From contig NZ_CP107929.1 of NCBI RefSeq assembly GCF_036017915.1, positions 2,232,001 to 2,296,000 of the forward strand: a stretch of 64,000 bases of DNA. The letters run 5' to 3'. The notes beneath the pieces are model-generated. The model made no database searches. It was not told where the DNA came from and saw nothing but the letters and a program-made list of their open reading frames with translations. How positions within the stretch are numbered: position 1 is the first letter of the stretch; every line of letters starts with the position of its first letter. This DNA comes from Micromonospora sp. NBC_00421. GTDB taxonomy: Bacteria > Actinomycetota > Actinomycetes > Mycobacteriales > Micromonosporaceae. Both the position numbers and the translations under genes were made by a program. Positions 1-7,985 of this stretch are shown here, piece by piece.

Positions 1-73
1 CGGCGGCGAGTCGTCGGGCGGTGGCGGCGCCGATACCTCGGCTGCCGCCGGTGATGACGGTGACCGGAGTCAA
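1..73 (-). CDS. SDR-family oxidoreductase, N-terminal fragment
   Basis: The minus strand reads LTPVTVITGGSRGIGAATAR from a TTG codon at 73 and runs off the window. The TGGSRGIG stretch is the classical Rossmann glycine motif of short-chain dehydrogenases. A GGGAAG purine stretch lies just upstream of the TTG, which supports this start. Only about 24 residues are visible, so substrate and subfamily cannot be judged. It is divergent from the peroxiredoxin at 234. Confidence 0.75.
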   Translation of the reverse strand, partial: MTPVTVITGGSRGIGAATARRLAA

Positions 74-233
74 TGCCCTGCTTCCCTGTCGGCCTGTGGT
101 GCGGTGGTGTGACGGTACCGCCCGGCCGATGGGGTGGGCAGGGTGTGGGCGGTCACGTGGCGCGGTGGCGCGGTGGTGTGCGGGGTGATCGCTTACGCTC
201 ACCGCGTTTCGGACGGATCGGTGGAGGTGTGTG

Positions 234-692
234 GTGGGTGTGAGTGTCGGTGATCTGGTGGAGGATTTCGTGCTGCCGGATCAGACGGGTACGCCGCGGC
301 GGTTGTCGGAGTTGTTGGCGTCGGGGCCGGTGGTGTTGTTCTTCTATCCGGCGGCGATGACCCGTGGGTGTACGGCGGAGAGCTGTCACTTTCGGGATCT
401 GGCGGCGGAGTTCGCGGCGGTGGGGGCGCAGCGGGTGGGGATCAGTCGGGATCCGGTGGCGAGGCAAGCGGAGTTCTCCCGGTTGCACGGGTTCGACTAT
501 CCGCTGTTGTCGGATGTCGACGGGGTGGTGGCGCAGGCGTTCGGGGTGCGGCGGCGGTTGCCGTTGGGGCCGTTGAGCACTCGGCGGATGACGTTCGTGA
601 TCGGGGTGGATCGGCGGGTGCTGGCGGTGGTGCACAGTGAGTTGGGGATGAACGAGCACGCCGATGAGGCGTTGCGGGTCCTGGGGGGCTGA
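234..692 (+). CDS. peroxiredoxin, BCP/PrxQ type
   Basis: This 152-residue thioredoxin-fold peroxidase should reduce hydroperoxides in the cytoplasm using thiol donors. The peroxidatic cysteine lies in TRGCTAESC (Cys46). A second cysteine five residues later (Cys51) is the spacing of atypical two-Cys BCP/PrxQ enzymes. The SRDPVARQAEF and YPLLSD segments also fit AhpC/TSA proteins. GTG codons occur at 231, 234 and 240. GTG 234 has the best spacing to GGAGG at 223-227, and the others remain possible. It appears monocistronic and no OxyR-like site was recognised. Confidence 0.9.
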   Translation: MGVSVGDLVEDFVLPDQTGTPRRLSELLASGPVVLFFYPAAMTRGCTAESCHFRDLAAEFAAVGAQRVGISRDPVARQAEFSRLHGFDYPLLSDVDGVVAQAFGVRRRLPLGPLSTRRMTFVIGVDRRVLAVVHSELGMNEHADEALRVLGG

Positions 693-758
693 TCTTCCGG
701 TTGTCGTGGTGGGCTGGTATCAAGGCAGGATCAAACACGTGTACGAAAGAGGGCTGTG

Positions 759-1451
759 ATGGTGGACCAGGGTTTGTCCGAGGACGAGGTGCGGGGCATC
801 CGGGAGGCGTTGGCGGCGGGGCGGAAGCCGAAGGTGGTGTTCACCGCGGCGGCGGGGCAGGTCGCCGGGCAGGTGGGTCAGGTGGTGGAGCTGACCGATC
901 CGGCGGTGTCCGACGAGTTCGTGGTGGTGCGGTTCGGCCGTGACGAGTTGCCCTTCTCCCCCGCTGATGTGGCGGTGGCGCCGCGCGGTGTGGGTCGCCG
1001 GGTGGCGGAGCCGAAGCCGGAGCCGGTGGTGGAGCAGGTGGAGTCGAAGTCGGCGCCGGAGTTCGTGTTGGACACGCCCCGGGTGCCGGGGCAGCGTCGG
1101 GAGGAGCCGGCGGCGGAGCCGGTGCCGGTGGTGGAGAAGCCTGCGGCGCGTCGGCCGGCGAAGGTGGCGAAGCCGAAGGGGCCGGCGGGGTTGACGGTGA
1201 CGTTGGCGTATGCCGACGGTGAGTGGACGGTGGCGGCGCAGCAGGGGGCGAAGGCGTTGGCGAAGCCGTACGTGGTGAAGCCGGCGGAGGCGTTGCGGAT
1301 GGTGGCGCTGGTGGACGTGCCGGGGGTGCAGGAGGCGGTGGAGCAGATCCTGTCGGCGGAGCGGTCGGAGGCGGAGCAGCAGGCGGAGAAGCTGCGTGCC
1401 GAGTTGGCGGAGATCGAGGCGCGGTTGGCGGAGTTGCGCGAGGCGCGCTGA
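759..1451 (+). CDS. conserved actinobacterial protein of unknown function (DUF6319-like)
   Basis: A 230-residue protein in three parts. The N-terminal 75 residues include FTAAAGQVAGQVGQVVEL and look like a small beta domain. A Pro/Glu/Val/Lys-rich linker follows (about 80-140). The C-terminal part (about 145-230) contains a YADGEWTVAA strand pair and ends in a charged Ala/Glu/Arg helix likely to form a coiled coil. ATG 759 follows an AAAGAGGG ribosome-binding site. The layout resembles the actinobacterial DUF6319 family, sometimes mislabelled translation initiation factor; that family name is from memory and tentative. No enzymatic motif is visible. Confidence 0.65.
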   Translation: MVDQGLSEDEVRGIREALAAGRKPKVVFTAAAGQVAGQVGQVVELTDPAVSDEFVVVRFGRDELPFSPADVAVAPRGVGRRVAEPKPEPVVEQVESKSAPEFVLDTPRVPGQRREEPAAEPVPVVEKPAARRPAKVAKPKGPAGLTVTLAYADGEWTVAAQQGAKALAKPYVVKPAEALRMVALVDVPGVQEAVEQILSAERSEAEQQAEKLRAELAEIEARLAELREAR

Positions 1452-1551
1452 GGTCGGTTCGTGGTGGGCGGCCCGACGGCTGGTTTCCCGTGCTCGGGTG
1501 GCGGTCGGGGCGTCTCCGCGGCGGTGGGGGGTGTGGTGCGGCGGGGCCGGG

Positions 1552-2748
1552 TCAGAAGTAGTCGCCGAGTTGGGCCGGGCCGCCGGCGGCGAGCAGGTCG
1601 AGGGTGGCGGGGTCGGTGCCGGTCGGGTGGTGCAGGAGGCCGGCCTGGGCGATGGTGCGGGCGGTGGCGGCGCCGGTGTAGAGCAGGGCGAAGCCGCGGA
1701 CGGTGAGGTGCAGGTCGGCGGGGGTGGTGGTGCGGCGTAGGTCGGCGCTGCCGTTGGTGATCTCCAGGTGCCAGGTGCCGGTGTTCCAGTCGGCGAGGGG
1801 GTCGTCGAGGGTGAAGGTGGCGGTGCCGTGCAGGTGTGCCGGCCAGCCTCGGTCGCGGATGGCGCGGCTGACGTCGACGGGGCGGTGCATCCAGGTGTCC
1901 TGTTCGTGTTCGCGGGCCTTCTCCACCGGTAGGTGGGGGGTGAGGGGGTCGCCGGGGATCAGGGGCAGGCGCAGGGTCGGGGCGACGCTGTGCCAGCTGG
2001 CGAGGACGCCGACGAGTTCGCGGGCGGCGTCGGCGGTGGTGGCGGCGAGGTCTTCGACGGTGAGGGTGCCGTGGTCGCCGTAGCCGTCGCGGCGGTTCCA
2101 GCCGGCGTAGCCGACCAGGTGGCCGTGGTGTTCGACGAGGGTGAGGCCGTCGTAGGGCAGGGTGGCGTCGGTGGTGTGGCGGGCGCGGTGGTGCTCGTGC
2201 AGGGGTCCGCTGCGGGCGAGCAGGCCGCGGCGGTGGCGGGCGGTGGTGGTGTGCAGGTCGTCGACGGTGGTGAGGTCGGCGGGGGTGCCGGGGCGGACGG
2301 TGAGGTGTGGGGTGGGTTGGTGGCGGGTGAGCAGGGCGGTGGGTAGTTCGACGGTGCGTAGGGTGCCGGCGGTTTCCCAGCCGCAGGCCCGGTAGGGGGC
2401 GGCGACGGTGGGGAAGAGCGCGCTGATGGCGGCGCCCCGGTCGTGTGCGCCGCGTAGCAGGGCGGTGAGCAGGGCGCGGGCGACGCCTCGGCCGCGGGCT
2501 TCGGGGGTGACGGCGACGCTGGCGATGTCGGCGGCGGCGACGGTGCGGCCGTCCCACCACTGGTCGTGGTGGAGGTCGACGGCTTTGCCGATGAGGCGGC
2601 CGGTGTGGTCGAACGCGCCGTAGCGGGTGGTGCCGGGGGTGGTGGTCGGTGGTGGTGGTTGCGGGTCGGAGCCGAAGGTGGTACGGCCGAGGTGCCAGGC
2701 GGCGGTGGCGTCGTCGTCGGTGAGTTCCCGGACGTGTGGGGCATGCAT
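1552..2748 (-). CDS. Eis-like GNAT N-acetyltransferase
   Basis: This 398-residue protein has the length and layout of mycobacterial Eis: an N-terminal GNAT domain with the acetyl-CoA loop in EARGRGVARALL, a second GNAT-like domain, and a C-terminal sterol-carrier-like domain. Eis enzymes acetylate amines, including aminoglycosides. The chain ends in LGDYF, so the last residue is Phe; in Eis the C-terminal carboxylate of a terminal Phe acts in catalysis. That makes an active Eis-type enzyme plausible, but its substrate here is unknown. ATG 2748 opens the gene, and the cydAB terminator lies upstream. Confidence 0.85.
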   Translation of the reverse strand: MHAPHVRELTDDDATAAWHLGRTTFGSDPQPPPPTTTPGTTRYGAFDHTGRLIGKAVDLHHDQWWDGRTVAAADIASVAVTPEARGRGVARALLTALLRGAHDRGAAISALFPTVAAPYRACGWETAGTLRTVELPTALLTRHQPTPHLTVRPGTPADLTTVDDLHTTTARHRRGLLARSGPLHEHHRARHTTDATLPYDGLTLVEHHGHLVGYAGWNRRDGYGDHGTLTVEDLAATTADAARELVGVLASWHSVAPTLRLPLIPGDPLTPHLPVEKAREHEQDTWMHRPVDVSRAIRDRGWPAHLHGTATFTLDDPLADWNTGTWHLEITNGSADLRRTTTPADLHLTVRGFALLYTGAATARTIAQAGLLHHPTGTDPATLDLLAAGGPAQLGDYF

Positions 2749-2805
2749 GCGGCGACGATAGCGGTGGGTGGGTGGGGCGGCGATCGGTTTGTGTGGGGAT
2801 GCGTT

Positions 2806-2840
2806 GCGGGGCCGGTGCGACCCCCTCGCACCGGCCCCGC
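2806..2840 (-). terminator. perfect hairpin terminator after cydB
   Basis: Two 15-base arms (2806-2820 and 2826-2840) are exactly complementary around a five-C loop. The hairpin lies 26 bases past the end of cydB and upstream of the Eis-like gene on the same strand, so it should insulate the two units. There is no U-tract, as is common in actinomycetes. Confidence 0.8.
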
Positions 2841-2865
2841 GTCCCCGCGCCCCTCGCGCGTCTTT

Positions 2866-3864
2866 CTAGTGTTGCGGGATGTTCTGTACCCCGATTCGCT
2901 TGCGGAACACCCAGTAGGTCCAACCTTGGTAGGCGAGGACGATCGGCGTGAAGATCACCGCTACCCAGGTCATGATTCTGAGGGTGTAGGGGGTGGAGGC
3001 GGCGTTGGTGGCGGTGAGGGTGCCGGCGGGGTCGAGGGTGGAGGGCATGACGTTGGGGAACAGGGCGGCGAAGAGGGTGGCCACGGCGAGGGCGATGGCG
3101 AGGGCGGTGCCGGTGAAGGCCCAGCCTTCGCGGCGTACCCGGGCGGCGGCGAGGGCGCCGAGCAGGGCGAGGGCGGCGCCTACGGCGAGCACGACGGCGG
3201 CCGGGCTGGAGCGGATGGTGAGGGTCCAGGTGAGGAAGGCGACGGCGGCCACGGCGGTGCCGGCGCCGAGGGTGACGGCGAGGGTGCCGGCGCGGTGGCG
3301 GATGTCGCCTGTGGTTTTGAGGGCGAGGAAGACCGCGCCGTGGGTGAGGAACAGGCCGAGGGTGGTGAGGCCGCCGAGCAGGGCGTAGGGGTGGAGCAGG
3401 TCGAGCAGGCCGCCGACGTATTCGTGGTCGGCGTCGAGCGGTACGCCGCGGAGGATGTTGGCGAAGGCGACGCCCCAGAGGACGGCGGGGATGGCGGAGC
3501 CCCAGAAGATGGCGTGGTCCCAGCGGCGTTTCCAGGTCGCTTCGGGGCGCTTGTGGCGGTATTCGAAGGCGACGCCGCGGGCGATGAGGGCGAGCAGGAT
3601 GAGTAGTAGGGGTAGGTAGAAGCCGGAGAAGAGGGTGGCGTACCACTCGGGGAAGGCGGCGAACATGGCGCCGCCGGCGGTGATGAGCCAGACCTCGTTG
3701 CCGTCCCAGACGGGGCCGATGGTGTTGATGAGGACGCGGCGTTGCCGGTCGTCGCGGCCGAGGACGGGGAGCAGCATGCCGACGCCGAAGTCGAAGCCTT
3801 CGAGGATGAAGTAGCCGGTGAAGAGCACGGCGACGAGGAGAAACCAGATGGTGGTCAGTTCCAC
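2866..3864 (-). CDS. cydB: cytochrome bd oxidase subunit II
   Basis: This 332-residue polytopic membrane protein is the smaller subunit of the quinol-oxidising bd-type terminal oxidase. It starts with the typical first helix ending in GYFILEGFDFGVGML and contains GPVWDGNEVWLITAGGA, both strongly conserved in CydB. About eight hydrophobic helices are evident. The GTG start at 3864 has a GGAG site and lies 15 bases after cydA, so the two should be cotranscribed. No cydDC maturation genes follow; a perfect terminator closes the unit. Confidence 0.96.
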   Translation of the reverse strand: MELTTIWFLLVAVLFTGYFILEGFDFGVGMLLPVLGRDDRQRRVLINTIGPVWDGNEVWLITAGGAMFAAFPEWYATLFSGFYLPLLLILLALIARGVAFEYRHKRPEATWKRRWDHAIFWGSAIPAVLWGVAFANILRGVPLDADHEYVGGLLDLLHPYALLGGLTTLGLFLTHGAVFLALKTTGDIRHRAGTLAVTLGAGTAVAAVAFLTWTLTIRSSPAAVVLAVGAALALLGALAAARVRREGWAFTGTALAIALAVATLFAALFPNVMPSTLDPAGTLTATNAASTPYTLRIMTWVAVIFTPIVLAYQGWTYWVFRKRIGVQNIPQH

Positions 3865-3879
3865 GGGGGGCTCCGGGGC

Positions 3880-5286
3880 TCAGTAGGCGAAGGCGAGCGG
3901 GCGCTCGGCGTCGTCGGTGTCGTCGGGTGTGGGGGTGATGTCGGGTACGCCGGCGCGGGCGTAGCGGAGGAGGAGTTTGAATTCGATGACGGCGAGGGTG
4001 GCGTAGATGAGGGTGAAGGCGGTGAAGGAGGTGAGGACTTCGGTGAGGGAGACGGTGCGGGAGACGCCGTCGCGGGTGAGCATTTCGCCGAAGACGATCC
4101 AGGGTTGGCGGCCCATTTCGGTGAAGATCCAGCCGAAGGAGTTCGCGAGCAGGGGTAGGGCGGGCATGATCAGGCCGGCGCGCAGCAGCCAGCGGTTGGT
4201 GGGGGTGCGGCCTTTGCGTTGGGCCCAGAGGACGAGCAGGGCGATGGCGGCGGCGGCGAGTCCGAAGCCGATCATGAAGCGGAAGCTCCAGTAGGTGACC
4301 GGGATGATCGGGGTGTAGCTGCCGGGGCCGTACTGGCTGGCGTACTGGGCCTGGAGGTCGTCGATGCCGTGGACGGTGCCGTGGGGGTCGCCGGTGCCGA
4401 GGTAGGACAGCAGGTAGGGGATCTTGAGGGCGAAGACTTCGCGGCTGCCGTCGAGGCTGCCGATGGTGAGTACGGAGAACGAGGCGGGGCTCTCGGTGGT
4501 GTAGAGGCCTTCGGCGGCGGCCATCTTCATCGGCTGCACCTGGGTCATGATCTTGCCTTGGATGTCGCCGGTGAGCAGGACCAGGGTGGCGGAGATCAGG
4601 ACGACCCAGGCGCCGAAGCGGGTGGCGTACCGGTAGGCGTCGGTGTCGGGGCTGGTGCGGTGGCGCATGAGGTGCCAGAGGCCGACGGTGGTGACGAGGG
4701 AGCCGGCGACGAGGAAGGCGCCGGCGAGGGTGTGCGGGAAGGTGATCAGGGCGACCTTGTTGGTGAGGACGGCGGGGAAGTCGGTGAGTTCGGCGCGGCC
4801 GGTGTCGGGGTTGAAGCGGTAGCCGACGGGGTTCTGCATGAACGAGTTGGCGGCGAGGATGAAGTAGGCGGACAGGTTGGTGCCGATGGCGGCGGCCCAG
4901 ATGCTGGCCAGGTGCAGGCGTGGGGGTAGCCGGTCCCAGCCGAAGATCCACAGGCCGATGAAGGTGGATTCGAGGAAGAAGGCGACCAGGGCCTCGATGG
5001 CGAGGGGGGCGCCGAAGATGTCGCCGACGAAGCGGGAGTAGTCGGACCAGTTCATGCCGAACTGGAATTCCTGCACGATGCCGGTGACCACTCCCATGGC
5101 GAAGTTGATCAGGAAGAGTTTGCCGTAGAACTTGGTGAGTTTGAGGTATTTCTCGTCGCCGGTGCGGTGCCATCGGGTCTGGAGGATGGCGACCAGGACG
5201 GACAGTCCGATGGTCAGTGGTACGAAGAGAAAGTGGTAGACGGTGGTGACACCGAACTGCCAGCGGGCGACGTCCAACGCGTCCAC
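3880..5286 (-). CDS. cydA: cytochrome bd oxidase subunit I
   Basis: This 468-residue subunit carries the haems and the quinol site of the bd oxidase, which supports respiration at low oxygen. Visible ligands and motifs include the N-terminal His18 in TTVYHFLFVPLT, the second haem His in TFPHTLAGAF, and the conserved GWIFTEMGRQPW segment. The loop after GTGDPHGT is short, so this is the short Q-loop class. GTG 5286 is preceded by AGGGGGAT. The palindrome at 5307-5323 lies 21 bases upstream and probably regulates the operon. Confidence 0.96.
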   Translation of the reverse strand: MDALDVARWQFGVTTVYHFLFVPLTIGLSVLVAILQTRWHRTGDEKYLKLTKFYGKLFLINFAMGVVTGIVQEFQFGMNWSDYSRFVGDIFGAPLAIEALVAFFLESTFIGLWIFGWDRLPPRLHLASIWAAAIGTNLSAYFILAANSFMQNPVGYRFNPDTGRAELTDFPAVLTNKVALITFPHTLAGAFLVAGSLVTTVGLWHLMRHRTSPDTDAYRYATRFGAWVVLISATLVLLTGDIQGKIMTQVQPMKMAAAEGLYTTESPASFSVLTIGSLDGSREVFALKIPYLLSYLGTGDPHGTVHGIDDLQAQYASQYGPGSYTPIIPVTYWSFRFMIGFGLAAAAIALLVLWAQRKGRTPTNRWLLRAGLIMPALPLLANSFGWIFTEMGRQPWIVFGEMLTRDGVSRTVSLTEVLTSFTAFTLIYATLAVIEFKLLLRYARAGVPDITPTPDDTDDAERPLAFAY

Positions 5287-5306
5287 CGGGATCCCCCTGC
5301 CGTTGA

Positions 5307-5323
5307 TACTACGATACGTAGTA
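5307..5323. promoter_or_regulatory. palindromic operator upstream of cydAB
   Basis: TACTACG (5307-5313) and CGTAGTA (5317-5323) form a perfect 7-bp inverted repeat with a 3-bp spacer, 21 bases from the cydA start. An imperfect second copy (TACTAC at 5326-5331, CGTAG at 5339-5343) follows. TACTAC/GTAGTA dyads resemble operators of BlaI/MecI-type winged-helix repressors. It does not look like a Rex site. Confidence 0.6.
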
Positions 5324-5459
5324 GATACTACTGCGTGTCGTAGCCCGACGGGCAGGGCCGGGGGTCACGACCCGACCCGGGACCAATGACCCTGATCACC
5401 GCAGGCCACCCGACCCGGGGTCCGGTCCTCCCCCGTGCCCGTGCGACCATCGGCGACTG

Positions 5460-6287
5460 ATGGACACCCCGCGCCCCGGCTGGCAGCCACCACTGTTCTG
5501 GCGTGCCGCCCAACTGTTCGCCCGGCTGGTCGTCGCCCTGCTGGCCCGGCTGGAGGTCACCGGGGACGTGCCCGCGCACCTGCGTCGGGGGCCGCTGATC
5601 CTGGCCGCCAACCACATCAGCCCCTTCGACCCCATCGTCCTGGGCGCCGCCTGCCGGGCCCGGGGCATGGCGCCCCGCTTCATGGCCACCGGAGGGCTGT
5701 TCCGCGCCCCCGGGCTCGGCGCGCTGATGCGTCACGCCGGGCATCTGCGCGTCGACCGGGGCACCACCGCCGTACGCCGGGCCCTCGACGACGCCGCCGC
5801 CGCGGTCACCGCCGGTTCGGTGGTGCTGGTCTATCCGGAGGGCCGCATCGGGCTGGACCCGGCCATGTGGCCCGAACGGGGCAAGACCGGCACGGCACGG
5901 CTCGCGATGACCTGCGGCGCCCCGGTGGTGCCCGTCGCCCAGTGGGGGTCACACGAGGTGCTGCCCTATCGGACGCCCCGGGGGATGCTGCGCGGGCTGG
6001 GCCGGTCACTGCTGCGCCGGCCGGTGATCCGGGTCCGCTTCGGCGCGCCACTGGACCTGCGGGACCTCTCCCCCACCGCGCCCGGCGCGGCCCGCCAGGG
6101 CACCGACCGGATCGTCGACGCGATCACCGACATCCTGGTGCCGCTGCGCCCCGACGAACCCGACAGCCCCCGGCACGTCGACCCGGGCCGTCCCGTCGAC
6201 ACCAGCCGGATCCACAGCCGCCCGTCGTCACCCCGACCCGGGTCGACGCCCACGCACAGTCGTCCCCCGGAAGAAGGTCAGCAATGA
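5460..6287 (+). CDS. 1-acyl-glycerol-3-phosphate acyltransferase family protein (PlsC-like)
   Basis: A 275-residue membrane-associated acyltransferase. Motif I, NHISPFD (about residues 51-57), supplies the catalytic His-x4-Asp, and PEGRIG (about 126-131) is the glycerol-phosphate binding EGR motif. It probably acylates lysophosphatidate or a related lipid at the inner membrane. The C-terminal 50 residues are Pro/Arg/Ser-rich and probably disordered. Its stop overlaps the start of the following SDR in an ATGA arrangement, so the pair should be translationally coupled. The start at 5460 has only a weak ribosome-binding site. Confidence 0.85.
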   Translation: MDTPRPGWQPPLFWRAAQLFARLVVALLARLEVTGDVPAHLRRGPLILAANHISPFDPIVLGAACRARGMAPRFMATGGLFRAPGLGALMRHAGHLRVDRGTTAVRRALDDAAAAVTAGSVVLVYPEGRIGLDPAMWPERGKTGTARLAMTCGAPVVPVAQWGSHEVLPYRTPRGMLRGLGRSLLRRPVIRVRFGAPLDLRDLSPTAPGAARQGTDRIVDAITDILVPLRPDEPDSPRHVDPGRPVDTSRIHSRPSSPRPGSTPTHSRPPEEGQQ

Positions 6288-7126
6288 GCGAACAGACCGT
6301 CCTGATCACCGGCACCTCCAGCGGCATCGGACTGGAGACCGCCCTGGGCTGCGCGCGGGCCGGCTGGCGGACCGTGGCGACCATGCGCGACGTGTCCCGG
6401 GCCGCGCGGCTGCGGGCCGCCGCCGAGGCCGCCGGCGTCGCCGACCTGATCGACGTACGGCACCTGGACGTGGTCGACCCGGCGTCGGTCACCGCCGCCG
6501 TCGCCGACGTCGTCGACAGGTACGGGCGGCTCGACGCGGTGGTCAACAACGCCGGCGCCGGTCACCTGGGCACCCTGGAGCATGACGGCGTGGACGCGGT
6601 CCGCGCCGTCATGGAGGTCAACTTCTTCGGGGTGCTGCACGTCAGCCGGGCCGCCCTGGTGCACCTGAGGGCCAGCGGGGGCCGGCTGGTGACCGTCAGC
6701 AGCGTCGGCGGGGTGGTCGGGCAGCCGTTCAACGAGGCGTACTGTGCGGCGAAGTTCGCCGTCGAGGGGTTCATGGAGTCCCTCACGCCGGTCGCCGCCA
6801 CCGTCGGGGTCACCGTCACCGTGGTCGAGCCCGGGGCGGTGGCCAGCGAGTTCGTCGCCAACGTCGGCGTCGACCGGGACGCGGCGGTGACCGCCGTCGG
6901 GGCGTACGGGCCGGCGCTGCGGGCATACCTGCGGCGTACCGACGACGCGTTCGCCGCCGCGCAGTCCCCCGCCGACGCCGCGGCGGTCGTAGTGCGGGCC
7001 GTCACCGGGCCGACCCCGCCGCCTCGGGTGCAGACCTCCGCGCCGGCCCGGCAGTTCGTCGGGGTGAAGCTCGCCGACCCCGACGGCACCACCGTCACCG
7101 CGCTGACCGGGGCGTGGATCGACTGA
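6284..7126 (+). CDS. short-chain dehydrogenase/reductase
   Basis: A 280-residue classical SDR with the cofactor motif TGTSSGIG near the N-terminus, NNAG, a catalytic Ser in VTVSSVGG, and the Tyr-x3-Lys pair in EAYCAAKFAVEG. Gly-Thr-Ser after the second strand, with no acidic residue visible at the end of strand 2 (ATMRDVSR), slightly favours NADP(H). The start overlaps the acyltransferase stop and has a GAAGAAGG site. With that neighbour it may act on a lipid or a lipid-derived aldehyde or ketone; this is inference from context only. Confidence 0.88.
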   Translation: MSEQTVLITGTSSGIGLETALGCARAGWRTVATMRDVSRAARLRAAAEAAGVADLIDVRHLDVVDPASVTAAVADVVDRYGRLDAVVNNAGAGHLGTLEHDGVDAVRAVMEVNFFGVLHVSRAALVHLRASGGRLVTVSSVGGVVGQPFNEAYCAAKFAVEGFMESLTPVAATVGVTVTVVEPGAVASEFVANVGVDRDAAVTAVGAYGPALRAYLRRTDDAFAAAQSPADAAAVVVRAVTGPTPPPRVQTSAPARQFVGVKLADPDGTTVTALTGAWID

Positions 7127-7202
7127 GGCCGCCGGCGCACCGGGGGGCGACGGTCGCCGGTCGGCCACCCGCCGGTCACCGGGGGCGGGCATACTGCGCT
7201 GC

Positions 7203-7970
7203 GTGCCGACCGGTTCCGGTTACCTGGACGCCCCCGCCCCGCTGGCCTTCGCCCACCGCGGTGGCGCCGCCGACGGCGACGAGAACACCGTCGCCGCGTT
7301 CACCCGGGCCGTCGACCTGGGTTACCGGTACGTGGAGACCGACGTGCACGGCACCGCCGACGGGGTGTGTGTGGTCTTCCACGACGCCACCCTGCACAGG
7401 GTCACCGGTGAGCGGGGGCGCATCGCCGACCTGCGCTGGGCCGACCTGGCATCGGTGAGGGTCGGCGGCGCCGCGGTGGTGCCCCGGCTCGACGAGGTGC
7501 TGGCCGGTTGGCCGCAGGTCCGGTTCAACATCGACGTGAAGGCCGACGGGGCGGTCACCCCGGCGGTCGAGTCGGTGACCCGGGCCGGCGCGGCTGACCG
7601 GGTGCTCCTGGCGTCGTTCAGCGACGCCCGGCTGACCCGGCTGCGGGCGGCCACCGGCGGCCGGGTGGCCACCGGGCTGGGCATGCGCGGGGTGGCCCGG
7701 CTGTGGTGGGCGTCGCGGCACGGCCGACCGGTGCGGTTGCCACCGTCGGTGGTGGCCGCGCAGGTGCCGCCCCGCTACGGGCGGGTGCCGGTGGTCGACC
7801 ACCGGTTCCTGGCCTACTGCCACCGGTCGGGGTTGCAGGTGCACGTCTGGACGATCGACGAACCTGCCCAGATGCACGACTTACTGGATCGTGGTGTGGA
7901 TGGCATCATGACCGATCACGTCGACGTGCTGCGCGACGTCTACCGCAGCCGCGGCCACTGGGCCGCCTGA
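7203..7970 (+). CDS. glycerophosphodiester phosphodiesterase
   Basis: A 255-residue GDPD-family TIM-barrel enzyme, predicted to hydrolyse glycerophosphodiesters to glycerol-3-phosphate and an alcohol. It shows AFAHRGGAADGDENT, ETDVHGTADG and the second catalytic His in VVFHDATLHRVT, with VHVWTIDEP near the C-terminus. No signal peptide is visible, so it is probably cytoplasmic. A CATACT -10 element lies about nine bases before GTG 7203, which suggests leaderless transcription. The transporter at 7986 follows after 15 bases and may be cotranscribed. Confidence 0.9.
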   Translation: MPTGSGYLDAPAPLAFAHRGGAADGDENTVAAFTRAVDLGYRYVETDVHGTADGVCVVFHDATLHRVTGERGRIADLRWADLASVRVGGAAVVPRLDEVLAGWPQVRFNIDVKADGAVTPAVESVTRAGAADRVLLASFSDARLTRLRAATGGRVATGLGMRGVARLWWASRHGRPVRLPPSVVAAQVPPRYGRVPVVDHRFLAYCHRSGLQVHVWTIDEPAQMHDLLDRGVDGIMTDHVDVLRDVYRSRGHWAA

Positions 7971-7985
7971 ACACCGAGGACCGCG

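Noticed and set aside
878..5173. A 1,431-codon open frame on the minus strand
   Set aside because: It is an Arg/Pro/His-rich shadow over four recognisable genes and lacks any domain; high GC removes stops.
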